The translations under genes and the position numbers were made by a program. A stretch of DNA of 64,000 nucleotides, taken from positions 62,001 through 126,000 of the forward strand of contig BPQB01000064.1 of the NCBI GenBank assembly GCA_019973155.2. The letters are read 5' to 3'. The notes under the pieces are model-generated. The model was not told where the DNA came from and made no database searches. It saw nothing but the letters and a program-made list of their open reading frames with translations. Shown here one piece after another: positions 34,227 to 46,646 of this stretch. The stretch comes from Phanerochaete sordida (Eukaryota; Basidiomycota; Agaricomycetes; Polyporales; Phanerochaetaceae). How positions within the stretch are numbered: position 1 is the stretch's first letter; each line of letters starts with the position of its first letter.

Positions 34227-35207
34227 ATGTCTGTAGCAAGACTCTCGTCAAGGTCGGCATCGTCGCTGCGGCATGCGCTCAGGGCGCGCGTCGTGCCCGT
34301 GGCAGCGCGGCACCTCTCGTCGACCTCCCCCGCACTCGCCGGCCTGCTGCGCGGACACACCCTGGTGACGGCTTCAGCGCGGCGAACGCAGGCGACTCTG
34401 TGCCCGGAGCGTTCCATGCAGTGTGCGTAGCCCCTCGCCAGCCTCCGACGCGTGACCGCTCAACGTCTCGCCAGACAGATCCATGTTCATCCAGACGGAG
34501 ACAACGCCGAACGAAGACTCGCTGAAGTTCATCCCGGGCGTGCCGGTCATGGAAGAGGGCAGCGCAGAGTTCTTGGACACGCGCTCCGCACTAAAGTCGC
34601 CGCTCGCCATCCGCCTCATCGGCATCGAGGGCGTCACCGCCGTGTTCTACGGCCCGGACTTCGTCACGGTGTCCAAGGACTCCGAGACGTCCTGGGCCGT
34701 CATCAAGCCCGAGGTCTACTCGATTCTTATGGAGTTCTTCTCGTCCGGTCAGCCGCTCTTCCGCTCGGAGGAAGACCGGGAGGCCGCAGGGCCGCAGGAC
34801 ACGCGGATATTGGACACCGACTCCGAGACCGTCGCGATGATCAAGGAGCTTCTTGACACACGGGTACGGCCTGCCATCCAGGAAGACGGCGGCGACATCG
34901 AGTACCGCACGTTCACCGACGACGGCATCGTTCAGGTGAAGCTGAAGGGCAGCTGTCGAGGGTGCGACTCGAGTACCGTGACGCTGAAGAGCGGTATCGA
35001 GCGCATGCTGATGCACTACATACCTGAGGTCAAGGGCGTAGAGCAGGTGTGTCATGGTTTCCGTTGTCATCGAATCACTGCTGATGTCTCTCGCAGATTC
35101 TTGACCAAGAAGAGCAGATCGCTCTTGACGAATTCCAAAAGCTCGAGAAGAAGCTTGGTCACGAGCCAGAGCCGAAGGACGCAAGGCAAGTTTCGCTGTT
35201 TCTATAA
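34227..35207 (+). CDS. NFU1: Mitochondrial Fe-S scaffold NFU1
   Basis: Exons 34227-34420, 34479-35046 and 35097-35207 give 290 residues. The N-terminus is Arg/Ser-rich without acids (MSVARLSSRSASSLRHALRA), a typical matrix-targeting signal. The Nfu N-domain begins MFIQTETTPNEDSLKFIPG and includes RLIGIEGVTAVFYGPDFVTV. The NifU-like C-domain has VRPAIQEDGGDIEYRTF and GSCRGCDSSTVTLKSGIE with the cluster-binding CxxC. A charged helical tail (ILDQEEQIALDEFQKLEKKL) closes the protein. NFU1 passes [4Fe-4S] clusters to lipoyl synthase and respiratory proteins. The join of exon 1 to exon 2 is the least certain; an acceptor four bases earlier would not keep frame with this donor. Confidence 0.92.
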
Positions 35208-35698
35208 CTCACTCGCAAGCGTTGACCATATTTCCAGTCCAATGGCGCAGTATATGTCTGTATGATCGTCTTACTAGATTGCTTGTCCTTGTATCTATAG
35301 CTTCTCACTGCTCTACATCCTCCATCTCCACTCAGTCGTGCATGCGCTGAGGTTTCAATTATAATCTGTGCAGTAGCAGACTGCGCAGTCTCGCTGTGCC
35401 CCGCAAGCCAGCCTACGGAGATCACGCTACGACCTGGCTTGTACTTCCCTGGTCTCAGCCACGGGAGAGACTCCGTTCAATGCGCTTCCATACGGCTCGA
35501 TTGCGCGAGCGAATATCGACTACCGCAGGAATAGCCTACGAGACCTACCCGTTGTCGACCAGAGTGCTGTGCGATGCGTGGGTCCAAGGGCTAAGCATGA
35601 GCAGACGCGATCTGACGACGAAGCAAGGTACCAATTCCACGTGTAGCTTAGGATACAGATGTCCATCCGGAGTTTGGTAATATTCAGCGACGCAGGCT
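35208..35698. other. Intergenic region between convergent NFU1 and BAR-SH3 genes
   Basis: Two 3' flanks. No gene recognised. Confidence 0.35.
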
Positions 35699-37404
35699 CT
35701 ACGTATCCTGGACATAGTTGCCTGCAGGACGCATCAGCACACCGGCGACGCACAAGGCAAAGCGAAGAGCACGCACCCGGGAAGACACCCTGCCGCCCAT
35801 TAATACGGCCCGTCCACCAGTCCTCCGTGCTCCCGGTGCGCTCGACGACCTCGATGCGGTCGCCCGCGCGGAAGTCGAGGTCGCCGTCCGCCTGCGCCTC
35901 GAAGTCGTACAGCGCGACGACGTACTGCTTCTCGGGCTCCGCGCGCGGCTTCGGCTTCAGTGGCGGCGGCGGCGGCGGCGCCTTCTTCGCCGCGAAGCCC
36001 GACGCGCCCGCGCCCGCGGGCCCCGGCGTGTACGGCGGGGGTGCGGACGACGGGAAGGACGGCGGCGGAGGGGGCGATTTCTTCTCGTATGTCGCGGAGG
36101 GGCTGCGCATCGGAGGTGGCATGCGCGAGCCGACGGAGGAGGTGGTGGCACTCGAGGAGGCGCGGTTGAGGCTCGACACGGGGGTACCACCCTCCTGGCG
36201 GCGCTGCTGCACAAGTTTCGCTGGAGACGCGAGGCGGTGAGCACGAGATGCATACCGGAACCTTCCGACTTACAAGTGCTGACGATCCGCTTTGTGACGT
36301 TCAGCTCTTCGATGCGAGCCCAAGCGTCACTGCGCTTGGTCTCGTAGTCTACGGCAACTTGCGCTGGAGGAACGGAGACATCATACTGAGCGCTCTCGGC
36401 ATAGGCGTTGAGCTTCTCCAGTAGCAGGTAGAAGATGTTCAACCTAGAGACAATAGTGAGCTGGGTGATGACGCGTCATAGTCTCGTTTAGTATCCTTAC
36501 TGCATGTAGAAGAACGAATGGAACAGCGGGTCGATGAACTGCGTGGCCATTTGCATGAACCTTGGCAGATCAGTCTTGAGAGCGGTATTGATGTAGTCGT
36601 ACTCGTTTGACGCGATTTCGAAATCTTGTTCAAGCTATTAAGGTACAGCGGTAAGAACGAACTGACGACGTCAGGGAGGGAGTGCGGACCTTGAACAGAT
36701 TCTTCTCATCGTTCAAGGATTTCTCCTTCTTGTCCCTGAGCTTCGTCAGGGAGTTGTTGAAGCGATCGTAGTCCACGAGCTAGCAGGATCGCCAGGTGAG
36801 CTGCGGGTCGCCTTCTGCATGAGTGTATGCGCACCTTGTGTTCACGCTTGGTGATGCTCTTCCGAATCAGCTTCATGATGCTCTGCAGCTCCTTCACGGG
36901 GCCCATGACTCTGCTCTGGATGAGCTCCAGCTCAGGCACGACTGAGCTCTTGAGCTCCTCCATGAGGGTCTCATACTGGTCGACGTTCTTGACCGTGTGT
37001 TCCGCGTCGGGGTACTTGCGGAGGATGTCGTACTCTCCGGTGAGCGGGTGGAAGAGCGTGCCAAAATGCTTCGCGAATCCGGCGCCAGACGAGAACAGGT
37101 TCGTCACCGCCTCGTCGAACGCCTTGGTGTCCTTCAGGAGCTTCTCGGCTGCGGTCTCGAGCGTGGCGAACCGGCGCTGGTAGTCGTCGAACTCGGGATC
37201 GTTCGACTCTGCGTGGCACGGGAGGTCGGTATCTGGGCATTGGCGCCGCCACAGGGCTAGTATGGCTCAGAACGTACTCTTCGATAGGCCGACTTTCGTC
37301 GTCAGCAGGTGAGGCGTCCTAAATCCCCCTGCGATTCGTAACAGGCTTCGCGCGGACGACCGATGTGCTGCTCACCGTGCGAACGCCTTGCCGATGCCTT
37401 TCAT
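35699..37404 (-). CDS. HOB1: BAR-SH3 protein, Hob1/Rvs167 (amphiphysin-like)
   Basis: Eight or so exons. The start [10 protein letters not shown] (37404) is followed by [15 protein letters not shown] and the BAR domain: [98 protein letters not shown] and [17 protein letters not shown] Pro/Ser/Gly-rich linker with several proline runs follows, then the SH3 domain [32 protein letters not shown] and a last exon NYVQDT. The order BAR - Pro-rich linker - SH3 is that of yeast Rvs167 and S. pombe Hob1, which tubulate membranes at endocytic actin patches. Probably intact. Confidence 0.92.
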
Positions 37405-37766
37405 GGTCGCGGTATTAGTATTAGAGGAGTAAATATGCGGTCGCCGATGGCGATGAGGGCTTTGTGGGAGTGTGCAGCGCGAGCAGCGAGAGTAAGAGTC
37501 GAAACTCGGTATCAGGCTGCGCGCCGCCTGCGCGACCGGTGCGGCGGAATTAATTTCGGACTTAATTACGGAGTTGCCATAGCAAGATCTTAGGCTGCCG
37601 AATCCGCTACGTAATTTCTACTTCAGGCTTACGTTAACTCTAAAGCATGCGGCGCTGACTTCATTCGACTCGCGTGTGGCGGCCCCGACGCTCTGCACGA
37701 CCTATATAACGACCACACTCACTCTTGCGCTTCCAGGCTGCACACAGCGAGGACGCTTCGAACACT
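37405..37766. promoter_or_regulatory. Divergent promoter region, BAR-SH3 gene and SDO1
   Basis: About 360 bases separate two divergent start codons. It contains a TATA-like CCTATATAACG at about 37698-37708, some 60 bases upstream of the SDO1 ATG. Confidence 0.5.
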
Positions 37767-38728
37767 ATGCCCATCTACCAACCATCGGGACAAATCAAGT
37801 GCGCAGCCTGTTTCCTCCGATGCTGTGCAAATCCTTACGGATGTCCTGCCTCTCAGGCTTACCAACGTCTCTGTCGTCCGACTGAAGAAAGGGGGAAAGC
37901 GGTTCGAGGTGCGCACGGATGCAAGTCATCATACTATGACCTGTAGACACCAAATTGGCCTCAGATCGCATGCTACAAGAACAAGGTCCAGGAATGGCGG
38001 AACGGTGTCGAGACGAACCTCGATGACGTCCTGCAAATCGCCAACGTATTCGTGAACGTCTCGAAGGGCGAGGCAGCCAAGCACCAAGACCTGCAAAAGG
38101 CCTTTGGCACCACCGACCAGGACTCGATCGTAAAAGAGGTGCGCACACACCTCTCCTTATCCATGCCTCACGCTCACGCACGCCCGCAGATCCTGAAGAA
38201 GGGCGAGCTGCAGGTCGGCGAGAAGGAGCGCGAGCACGACCTCTCGGCGCTGCGCAAGGAGATCGCGACGCTCGTCGCGGAGAAGTGCGTCGACCCCGAG
38301 ACGCAGCGGCCGTACCCCGTCGGCGTCATCGACAAGGCGATGACCGAAGCCGGCTTCAGCGCGAAGCAGGGCAAGAGTGCGAAGAGCCAGGTCTCGGAGG
38401 TCATCCGCCTGCTGCAGGCGGACGCGAAGCTGCCCATACAGCGCGCGCGCATGCGTGTCCGTGTCGCGATGCCGACGAAGGACGGGAAGCGGCTGAGGGA
38501 GCAGATTGTCGAGGGTGCGGAGAAGGTCGAGGAGGATGAGATGGGGCAGGAGGAGTGGGAGGTGGTGCGTCGCTTTGGCATCTTCTCGAGTGCCTGCACT
38601 GACGCGCTCCCCAGATCATGCTCATCGACCCAGGCCAGTTCCGTGTCATCAACGAGCTGCTGCAGAAAGAGTGCAAGGGCAAGGGCCGCATCGAAACGCT
38701 CACATTCACGGCGACAGCAGGCAGCTAA
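37767..38728 (+). CDS. SDO1: Ribosome maturation protein SDO1 (SBDS)
   Basis: Exons 37767-37798, 37857-37908, 37965-38138, 38190-38564 and 38615-38728 give 248 residues. The first exon is MPIYQPSGQIK. The N-terminal SBDS domain has LTNVSVVRLKKGGKRFE, ACYKNKVQEWRNGVETNLDD and LQIANVFVNVSKGEAAK. The middle domain has RPYPVGVIDKAMTEAGFS, and the C-terminal domain has IQRARMRVRVAMP and DPGQFRVINELL. With the GTPase Efl1, Sdo1 removes eIF6/Tif6 from pre-60S subunits in the cytosol. Length matches yeast Sdo1 (250). Intact. Confidence 0.95.
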
Positions 38729-38791
38729 AGGGTTCCCGGTGTCATATTTTAGACCATGTATATCCACATCCACATTGTATCCCTAGACGTC

Positions 38792-40786
38792 TCAGCGCAC
38801 ATCCGATAGAACCAGCGGCTTCATCACACGGTCCCAGTTCTGCGACCACGAGCTCCACTCCCATTCCTCCTCTGCGTCTGGACCCGCGGTGCGGCCGGGC
38901 CAGTCGGGCGCGTCAGCCTGTGCGCTGGGCGAGTCGGGCGAGCGCATGCCGAGGTGCTCCGTGCGTCCCGGCTCGATGGGCGTGTTACGGATGAGCGACT
39001 GACGGAGCGAGTCGAGCGTCGGACAGGTGGGGAAGCCCGTGAGCAGAGTCTGCAGACGGGGCGTTAGACCGAGTGGTGGTCATGCTAAAGGTTCGACGTA
39101 CCTCGAGCTGCGACGCGAGTTGGTCAGCGTCACGGAAGACTAAGCCGTTGACGCCGTCCCTGACAAGCTCATCCAAGCTGCACCAAACTCAGCATGCATC
39201 GCCCGTGAAAGCAGCCGTGCAGAGCCTACCACGCAAAGTCCAGCGCGCACACCGGCAGGCCGCAGCCGAACATGTCGACGACCTTCATCGGCAGGTCCAG
39301 CGCCGACGAGCTCGAGTGCAGCGAGATCCCGAGGTCGGCAGAGCCTGTCGCGCCCACACGTCAGCCAGCCCTCCCTCTGCGCCCCCACGAGAAATCGCAC
39401 CGAGCATGATAGGATAGTCCGCCGCCTCGAGCCACACACTGACGCAGCGCACATACCGCCACACGTCCTCGCCTGCGCCCTCCTGCAGCGCGGCGACCTC
39501 GCGCATGTACCGCGCGCGGTCGGGGCCCTTGCCCGTGACGACCATGAGCACCTTCGGCAGCCGCCCGGCTGCGGCGCGCGCGCGGCGCTCGTAGGCCGCG
39601 AGCGCGCGCAGGAGCAGCCCGAAGTCCTCGTCCGGCGTCCACGACGTGCTCGAGACGAGCAGCGCGGGCCGGTCCGCGCGCGCGCGCGGCATCGGCGTGC
39701 CGTCGAACGCGCCGTCGGCGCCGACGAGCGCGAGCGCGGAGGTGTCGGCGGCGAGTTCCGTGAAGGGCGTCGATTTTGGTGGGTGCGAGGGTGGGAGGAA
39801 GGAGGTGAGTGCTGGGGCGGCGAGCGCGGTTTCTAGCTTGACGAAGAGCTGACGCACGGAGTTAGGCTTTGTGCAACGCGGATGTGTGAGTGGGGAGGGG
39901 GAAGAGGGCGTACCTGGTGTGTTTCCGCTGCGTTTGCTCTGTGGAAGTGTGCAGGTGGTCGGTCATGCAGCACTACTGTGTTTCCCTGGAGCCTCCAGTT
40001 CGTCACCAGGTAGTCCCGCATTGCTCGCGTGACGAAGAGGTGCGCATACGCGGAGCGACCGAAGTACGACTCGAACCTGCCACATGGTCGTCTTTCGATA
40101 TTCTGTACGGAGAATGGCCGAGCACATACCATTTGGCGATTCTCACAAACGGGTGTTTCTGTCCAAGTTTCAAAGCGAGGATGCTGTAGCCGAGATTGTG
40201 CCAGTCGATGATGACTTTGCTCCCTCGGATGGAACCCACGAGCCATACCAAAGCAAGCGTTGGAATACTGGGCGGGTTCTTACTTTCAAGAATATCCATA
40301 TCAGCCGCACATCGTCTCTGTAGAGCTTCAGACAGACCTGTACGAGAATAAACTCCGGTGGCTGTGGGATCCTGCTCAGCAGTGTATCGAGGATGTGGAA
40401 GATTTGCAGCAGGATTTTGCGTGGTGCAAAGAGCACAAATGGCACGCCAGGAATAGGCTTTGGCGAGTCAGGCAGATACAAGAAGCGGACGTTGGGTGCA
40501 GACAGCAGGGAGGGTATAGGCGTCGCTCCTGCGTTTCATCAAGCTCTGCATGCAGCTCTCGTAGACAGCACCACACACCCTTGTTCCCTATCATGTACGT
40601 CCTGAATCCCAGATTGGCGAAGCTTTCTGCGTGGTACATCATGCGCGGACTCCGTCCGATGTCGCCGAGGACGAGAATCGCCACGGAACGCAGCAGTGGC
40701 TTCTGGCGGGTCTTGAGCCATATCCAAAGCGCAGCGAGGCCGAGGCCTAGTAGGACCACAGTTTGTGTGGTGTAAGACGCGGGCAT
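38792..40786 (-). CDS. ALG1: ALG1, chitobiosyldiphosphodolichol beta-mannosyltransferase
   Basis: Multi-exon. ATG at 40786 (MPASYTTQ) with a membrane anchor [15 protein letters not shown]. Then [20 protein letters not shown] (first Rossmann half), [124 protein letters not shown] and [15 protein letters not shown], and [20 protein letters not shown]. Alg1 (GT33) adds the first mannose to GlcNAc2-PP-dolichol on the cytosolic ER face. The C-terminal exon ends at 38792, 63 bases from the convergent SDO1 stop. The longer frame beginning before 40786 has no ATG. Confidence 0.94.
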
Positions 40787-41810
40787 TTGAAGAGCAGTCA
40801 AAGATGCATTCGAACGAAGCAAGCTGCGTGGATACTCGCGGTGGGCACGCGAGCGGTGGTCAACGTGTTGTGGGAGTTACGAAGGCGGCGCCGTTGAGAC
40901 GCGTGTGGCACAAGCGCCTGCTATATTTCGGGCTGCACTGTCGTCACTGCAGCAAGTATTCATTCTGCCTGTCCTCGACAAATTGTATGCGTAATTAAAC
41001 ACAGCTGCATGACCCAGGTGCATCGACCTCCAGAATGGCCAGAGGCGACGACGACGACGCGAACGCGCAGGAATCTCCCACGGGGCGCGCTGCTGGCGTC
41101 AAAGGCTTTGGCCAAATAGCACCAAACACAACCGAGGTATAAAAGTCTGCGCTGGCGCGTTCTGGCTCCCCACAATGTCTAAATTCCTCATCTCTGCTTT
41201 AGAGTCGCTTGCCTTCCGTGAATCTTGTAGATGGGAGATGCAGGTGCTCGCGGGGATGTAGATAGATCCTTCACGGGATGCTTGCGTTAATCTTTCGTTG
41301 AGTGGTGTAGCTACTCGACCGCCTTTCAACGTGGTTTAGCAAGGAACACGTCTTCAATATACATGCTCGCTTCTTCCTTCATCTTGAGTGCCTTTCTTCA
41401 TCCGCACTACTGTCCTGGCTATGTGGAAATTCTCTTCTTGATGACGTCTGCTCGAGGGAACTGTTTTTTTCTCGTTCTCTTCGTCCTGTGCAGAGCTTGG
41501 CGCCTAGGGATACGAAAGGGTCTTGAGGTGTCCGTCTACCGACGCCTCCTGCTACTTCGCGTTACGAGAGTATCTCTTCAAAATGCACACATCTACAAGC
41601 AATGTGCACCGTCTGAACTTTGGCCATGACGCGGTCCCACGACCTTGAGAGGTTTCGCGACGGCAATGGTGCGCGCGGCACGTGCCGGACAGAATTCCGA
41701 GAGGCCGACCGCCTGCTTTTCCGCGCGATAATGTCCTCTCCTCCTCCCCAGCACACTCAAAAGCCCCGCCAGCCCACGCGGGCCCACATCTCCCTGTACG
41801 TTATTCCATA
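40787..41810. other. Divergent region between ALG1 and HEM3
   Basis: About 1 kb with two promoters. An AT-rich stretch lies around 40960-41000. No further gene supported. Confidence 0.4.
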
Positions 41811-42979
41811 ATGTCCGCAGAGACCCCCGCCCCCGCCGCCCCCGCGCGCAAGTTCGTGCTCGCGTCGCGGACGTCGCAGCTCGCGCAGGTGCAGACGTTC
41901 ATCGTGCAGGATGCGCTCAGGGCCGCGTTCCCGGGCACGTCCTTCGAGACGTCCTTCATGACGACCGGCGGCGACCACAACCAGTCGCAGGCGCTGTACC
42001 TGCTCGGCGGCAAGTCGCTCTGGACGAAGGAGCTCGAGGTCGCGCTCAAGGAGGGCGTCGTCGACATGCTCGTGCACAGCTTCAAGGACGTGCCCACCGT
42101 CCTCCCCGACGGCTGCGTCATCGCGGGCGTCCTCGAGCGCGAGGACCCCGTCGACTCGCTCATCGTCAAGCAGGGCCTGCCGTACAAGACCGTCGAGGAG
42201 CTCCCGGATGGGTCGGTGGTCGGCACGAGCAGTGTCAGGCGGGTGGCGCAGCTGAAGCGGAAGTTCCCCAAGCTCGTTTTCAAGGATGTGGTGCGTGTCA
42301 GATGCGATTGTATGCGTCCCTGCACTGACTTGCTGCCCAAAGCGCGGTAACCTGTACGTCTCCGTCTCCTTCTCATGCTATCCACGACTGATCTCCGACT
42401 AGAAACACGCGCCTCGCGAAGCTCGACGCCGCCGACAGCCCCTACACCGCGCTCATCCTCGCGAAGGCCGGCGTGCTGCGCATGGGCGGCGACTGGCACA
42501 CGCGCATCTCGTCGGACATCCCGCCGCCGACGCTCTTCCACGCGGTCTCGCAGGGCGCGCTCGGCATCGAGGTGCGCGCGGACGACGCGGCGGCCATCGC
42601 GCTCTGCCGCGCGATCACGCACACGCCGAGCGAGTGGCGCTGCGCCGCCGAGCGCGCGTGCCTGCGCGTGCTCGAGGGCGGGTGCAGCGTCCCCGTCGGC
42701 GTGAGCACGCGCCTCGTGCAGGGCGCCGCCGGCGCGACGCTGAGCATCACCGGGTGCGTCACGTCGCTCGGCGGCGACCGCCATGTGGAGCATGCGCTCG
42801 AGGGCCCCGTCGCGAGCGTCGCGGACGCGGAGGCACTCGGCTCGCGGCTCGCGAAGGTCCTCATCGAGACGGGCGCGAAGGAGATCCTCGACGAGATCAC
42901 GGAGGACAGGGAGAAACGTATCGGAGAGGCGAAGACGGAGGAGGAGAAGCAGAAGATAGAGGCTGCGATTGCTGCTTAA
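41811..42979 (+). CDS. HEM3: HEM3, porphobilinogen deaminase (hydroxymethylbilane synthase)
   Basis: Exons 41811-42290, 42343-42353 (only 11 bases) and 42403-42979 join to 355 residues. Motifs: FVLASRTSQLAQVQTFIVQD, GGDHNQSQALYLLGGKSLWT with the conserved K-S-L-W-T-K-E-L-E, VDMLVHSFKDVPTVLPDG with the catalytic Asp region, GTSSVRRVAQLKRKFP, then RGNLNTRLAKLD built across the 11-base exon, and LEGGCSVPVGV with the Cys that carries the dipyrromethane cofactor. The enzyme makes hydroxymethylbilane from four porphobilinogens in the cytosol (heme pathway). The charged C-terminal helix (EDREKRIGEAKTEEEKQK) is an addition to the family core. Confidence 0.95.
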
Positions 42980-44619
42980 TTTATCGCTATATGCTGCGTC
43001 CACGATACCTCGTCTCATGATGATTTCGCTACAAATGTAGACTAACAGGAAGGAATATGCTGGTGTAGCATAGAATCACTGCTCATGACAATCTTCGAAA
43101 GTGCGCTGGTGCTAAGGGTCGACTGTCAGGTTAATAATGAGGCTTTGAGGTGCGCAACGTTCCAATCCACTGCGTCTCCGGGATACCGACTTCGCACTGA
43201 GGCTGTGGATTTCCACTTTTGTAGAGTCATGGACTCGCCAACTCTTGGAAGAACTTGATCTTCAGTCTGACTCCCTTTTCTGGCCTGGCTTTTCACGTGT
43301 CCCCCGAGCTCATTCGACCAGCGCAGCGCTGGATCGCTCTGACCTCGTTGAGCGTACCCAGAAGCACGGAAGATCGGCCGAATTGAACAGCGCCGGGCGT
43401 TTCAGCGGGTGTGTACCTACCATTATTTTTCGCTCATACAATTGCTAACACCCCCGAAGACGGCCATGTCTGGGATTCGTAAAGCCCACGCCACTGTGTG
43501 TGTGCCTACGAACCGGCTTTAGACGGGCAGACGCACCTTAAATTCCATGCGGAATCGCTGCCTTCCTTCCTTCCTTCCTTCCTTCCTCGTCGGATCACGG
43601 TTATGCTATAATCGCCAGGATGTCTCGACTGTGAGGCGTGCATGCTACGAAGCTATCATGGGGCTGCTCCGGCCCCGCTTCGACGGAGAAAATATTCGAC
43701 ATTTTTAGCCTTGCGGCGGCGGCAGAGCCAGCGAGGTGTGCAGCTTCCGGATCTACTTACATAGTTAACTCACCGACGCTCATGTAGACCGAGCCCTCTA
43801 AACAGCTTGCCTGACAGCAAATGTTTTGCGACATACTCGAAGTCTGCGCTCGGCTTAAGCTTCGAGACGTCACGCATATGAGGTGCTATCACCTCATATC
43901 GTAGCATTGAATATTGACGAACTCGCGAGCATCATGCAGTGAGATGCTCGCCCGTGCATTCACCCTCGGCGTCGGCGTACTCTTCGTTCGGGCTACCGCC
44001 AAAAAAAGCGCCTCCGCGGACTTGTGGGCGAGCAGAGTGAACGCCGTCCCTCGCTGACTCGCCCCCGTAGCGTGTCCTCCTGCGTCCTCGGACCTCGGCC
44101 TGCTCGCCGTCAGCACCGCATGCGGAGCCAACTCTAACGGAGCCTCTGACGCATGCATCCTGACTGCGATCTGCGCCAATCCCCGTTGCCAGGCGGTGCC
44201 CTCGCGATCGCTGGGGATCCCCGCGCCAGGGCCGCCCGCCATTCTTGTTGCGATCCCACGCACGTCAGGCGGCGAGGAGCCCGTGCTGCGCGCCCTGCGA
44301 CAGAACGCCCGAATCCGCGGGGAGCCCTGGCGACGCCTTGCACCCCAGCGAATCCCAGCGGACGCACGGCCGCTCTCCTCCGCCCAGCGCGGAGAGCGTC
44401 GCTTCTAGCGGCCGCGTGGCTTCACGTGCGGCCGCGCGCGCGCAGCGGCCAATCGTGTGCAGCCCCCCTGGGGCCCAGATGCCTCCCAGATGCCTCCGCT
44501 AGCGCAGATCACCCCGCGCGCAGGTCTGATGTGTGGAAGATTGCGCGCGCCGGCGGCAGGCGCGGTGCGACGGGCGTACTTAACGCGTGCCCCTGCGGCG
44601 TGCCTGTCCCCGAAGGTCC
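42980..44619. other. Long intergenic stretch with microsatellite
   Basis: About 1.6 kb. Apart from the CCTT repeat it shows a change from AT-richer sequence (42980-44000) to very GC-rich sequence with NotI-like GCGGCCGC sites (44280-44600) just before the membrane-protein gene. No gene supported. Confidence 0.45.
43561..43587. repeat. CCTT microsatellite
   Basis: 27 bases of uninterrupted tetranucleotide repeat, six full CCTT units plus a partial one. Confidence 0.97.
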
Positions 44620-46157
44620 ATGGCCACCATCCTGCCTACCGCGGCGGAGCTGCTCGGCCTGATACTGCAGACGCTCTTTTACGGTACGTGGGCGTGCACT
44701 GGTCGTCTGCGACGTACTGACATCCCCCCAGGTGCCTATTTGATCTTGTACGCCGCGTCGCTGTACTTCCTGTACGGCGGGAAGCTCGCGACGAGGCGTC
44801 GGCGCGGGCGACAGTCACCGAACAAGGCAGTCCTGTTGGGTGGATTTGCACTCTTTCTCACTGTCACTCCTGTGAGTACTCGCCGACGCTTACCCGACGA
44901 GTCTAGAAGCTCACTTCTGCCCGTAGCAATGGATCATCGAACTCATCCGAGTGTGGTCTGCATTTATACACCACGCAGACACGCCGAGCGGGCCGCTATT
45001 ATATCTCTCTGACCTCAGAGCCCCGCTCAGCATCGCAAGACTGTCGCTATATGTAGTGGAGGTCTTCGTCTCCGACTTCATCCTGGTACGCCCGTTCCGC
45101 CCTGCGTCCCAGATTGCGTACGATGATGGACGTACCAGCTAGTCAGGTTGTGGGTCGTCTGGGGACGTGACTGGCGTATCGCCGCGGCGCCTGTGTTAAC
45201 CTGGATGGGCTTGGTCGGTGCGTGCCCTCTACTGTGGGCTGCTATCCGCTAATACGTCCGCAGTCTGCGGGTGCATGTACACCTTCGAGATCAGCCGTCT
45301 GCCACCAGGGGTCAATTTCTTCCAATCAGCCTCAGGTACGCCGTTCCTCGCGCCTCCCTCGCGCCGAGTAGCTCACGAGCCATTACCTCACAGCCGACTG
45401 GGTAGCATCCGGCCTCGCTTTGACGCTATTGTAAGGTCGCTTTTCAAACGCTCTAGGTTACTGCTGGCTCACGAGATCTCAGTACGAATATTTACTGCAC
45501 AGGTTCGCTGGCCGCAGATGCCGTCGAGGACGCTGGCTGACCTTTTCTTTGCCTTTGGCAGGCCTTCTGTCGTGGAAGATCTGGTCCAGCCACCATGCGC
45601 TCCAGCGCGCCATGACACACTACAAGCCGTCGACAGCCATGGTAAGGACCATCATCCGCACGTCTGGCACGCGACCTAAAGATTGTATTTATAGAGGATA
45701 TTGGCGACGCTCATCGAGAGCGCGGCACTGTACACGTGAGCTTCCTCCGATGCGTCTCGGTGTTGGGGCGACGCTGATGCTTCGACAGCCTCTCGAGCCT
45801 CGTGATCGTCGTGACCTACTTCTGCCAGTCCTTCGCAAGTTTCACGTGCATCAGCATGGCGAGTGCTCCCCGCGTACGCGCACAACTCTACCCTGACTGC
45901 GCGTGTCTCAGATGGCGCCGCTAGTCGGCATCGCGTACTGCCTTATTATCGTGCGCTACGGCATGGACGGCGCCTTCAAGGCCGCCGCACCCTTCTCGTC
46001 GGTCAGGTTCTCCCCGCGCGTCGACGATTCGGCGCCAAGTACTGCGGAGGAGGGGGAGGGCGTCGCGGTGAAGTCGTTCGCTGGGGGCGCGATGCCGCGA
46101 ATGCGAGGAGAGGTGGGGCCGGAGACGAATGCGAAAGGTGATAGCGAGCAGCCATGA
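44620..46157 (+). CDS. Seven-helix membrane protein of Agaricomycete type, copy A
   Basis: Multi-exon. Exon 1 is MATILPTAAELLGLILQTLFYG (44620-44683), then helix AYLILYAASLYFLYGG, helix AVLLGGFALFLTVTP, WIIELIRVWSAF, SIARLSLYVVEVFVSDFIL, LVRLWVVWGRDWRI, LTWMGLVVCGCMY, AGLLSWKIWSSHHALQ, a helix with VIVVTYFCQSFASF, and the last exon APLVGIAYCLIIVRYGMDGA with a Ser/Gly/Glu-rich cytosolic tail ending EQP. This layout (first exon ending in F-x-Y-G, later L-x-R-x-W-V-V-W-G-R) belongs to a large Agaricomycete-specific family of putative seven-transmembrane proteins of unknown role, sometimes likened to G-protein-coupled receptors. Middle exon borders are approximate. Confidence 0.78.
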
Positions 46158-46646
46158 GTGTACGTTATAGCATGTTTAAATACGCAGTTTATTGTGACCT
46201 CGGGGCCGGGATACGCGGGAAACCTGTCCTGCGTTGCTGTCACTTCGGGCCCAAGAGTTCTTTGCATCTTACGTCGCCGGGGCGGGCTCCTGGAATTATT
46301 CGGTAAGCACGGTTTGCTGCTTAGCATTAGATTCTCCAGCTGAATGTATCGGAACAGCGGCACACCGGGCACCTTGAGACGTTGCCCGGATATTGAGGAT
46401 GTTGTGCCGCAATTCCGCTACACAGCATTCAGAGATTAATTACAGCGTTGACAGCTACAGCGCCTGAAGCGACGACGTCACGCTCGTCCGCTGTCCGGAT
46501 GCTGTCCAGACCATGCATCTTGGCAACAAGGAATCAAATCGGTGATCTCAGCAACCGAGCGTCTGAGCAGTACAAATACCGCCGCGGACGACGCGCGCGG
46601 CTCGTTCTTCCCCCAGCCTGCCGCGTTGCCGTGGGAGACGATCCAT
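46158..46646. other. Spacer between membrane-protein copies A and B
   Basis: About 0.5 kb with the promoter of copy B. Nothing else recognised. Confidence 0.35.

Noticed and set aside
43561..43587. CRISPR-like or satellite array
   Set aside because: It is a simple tetranucleotide microsatellite; no spaced repeats are present anywhere in the window, and the genome is eukaryotic.
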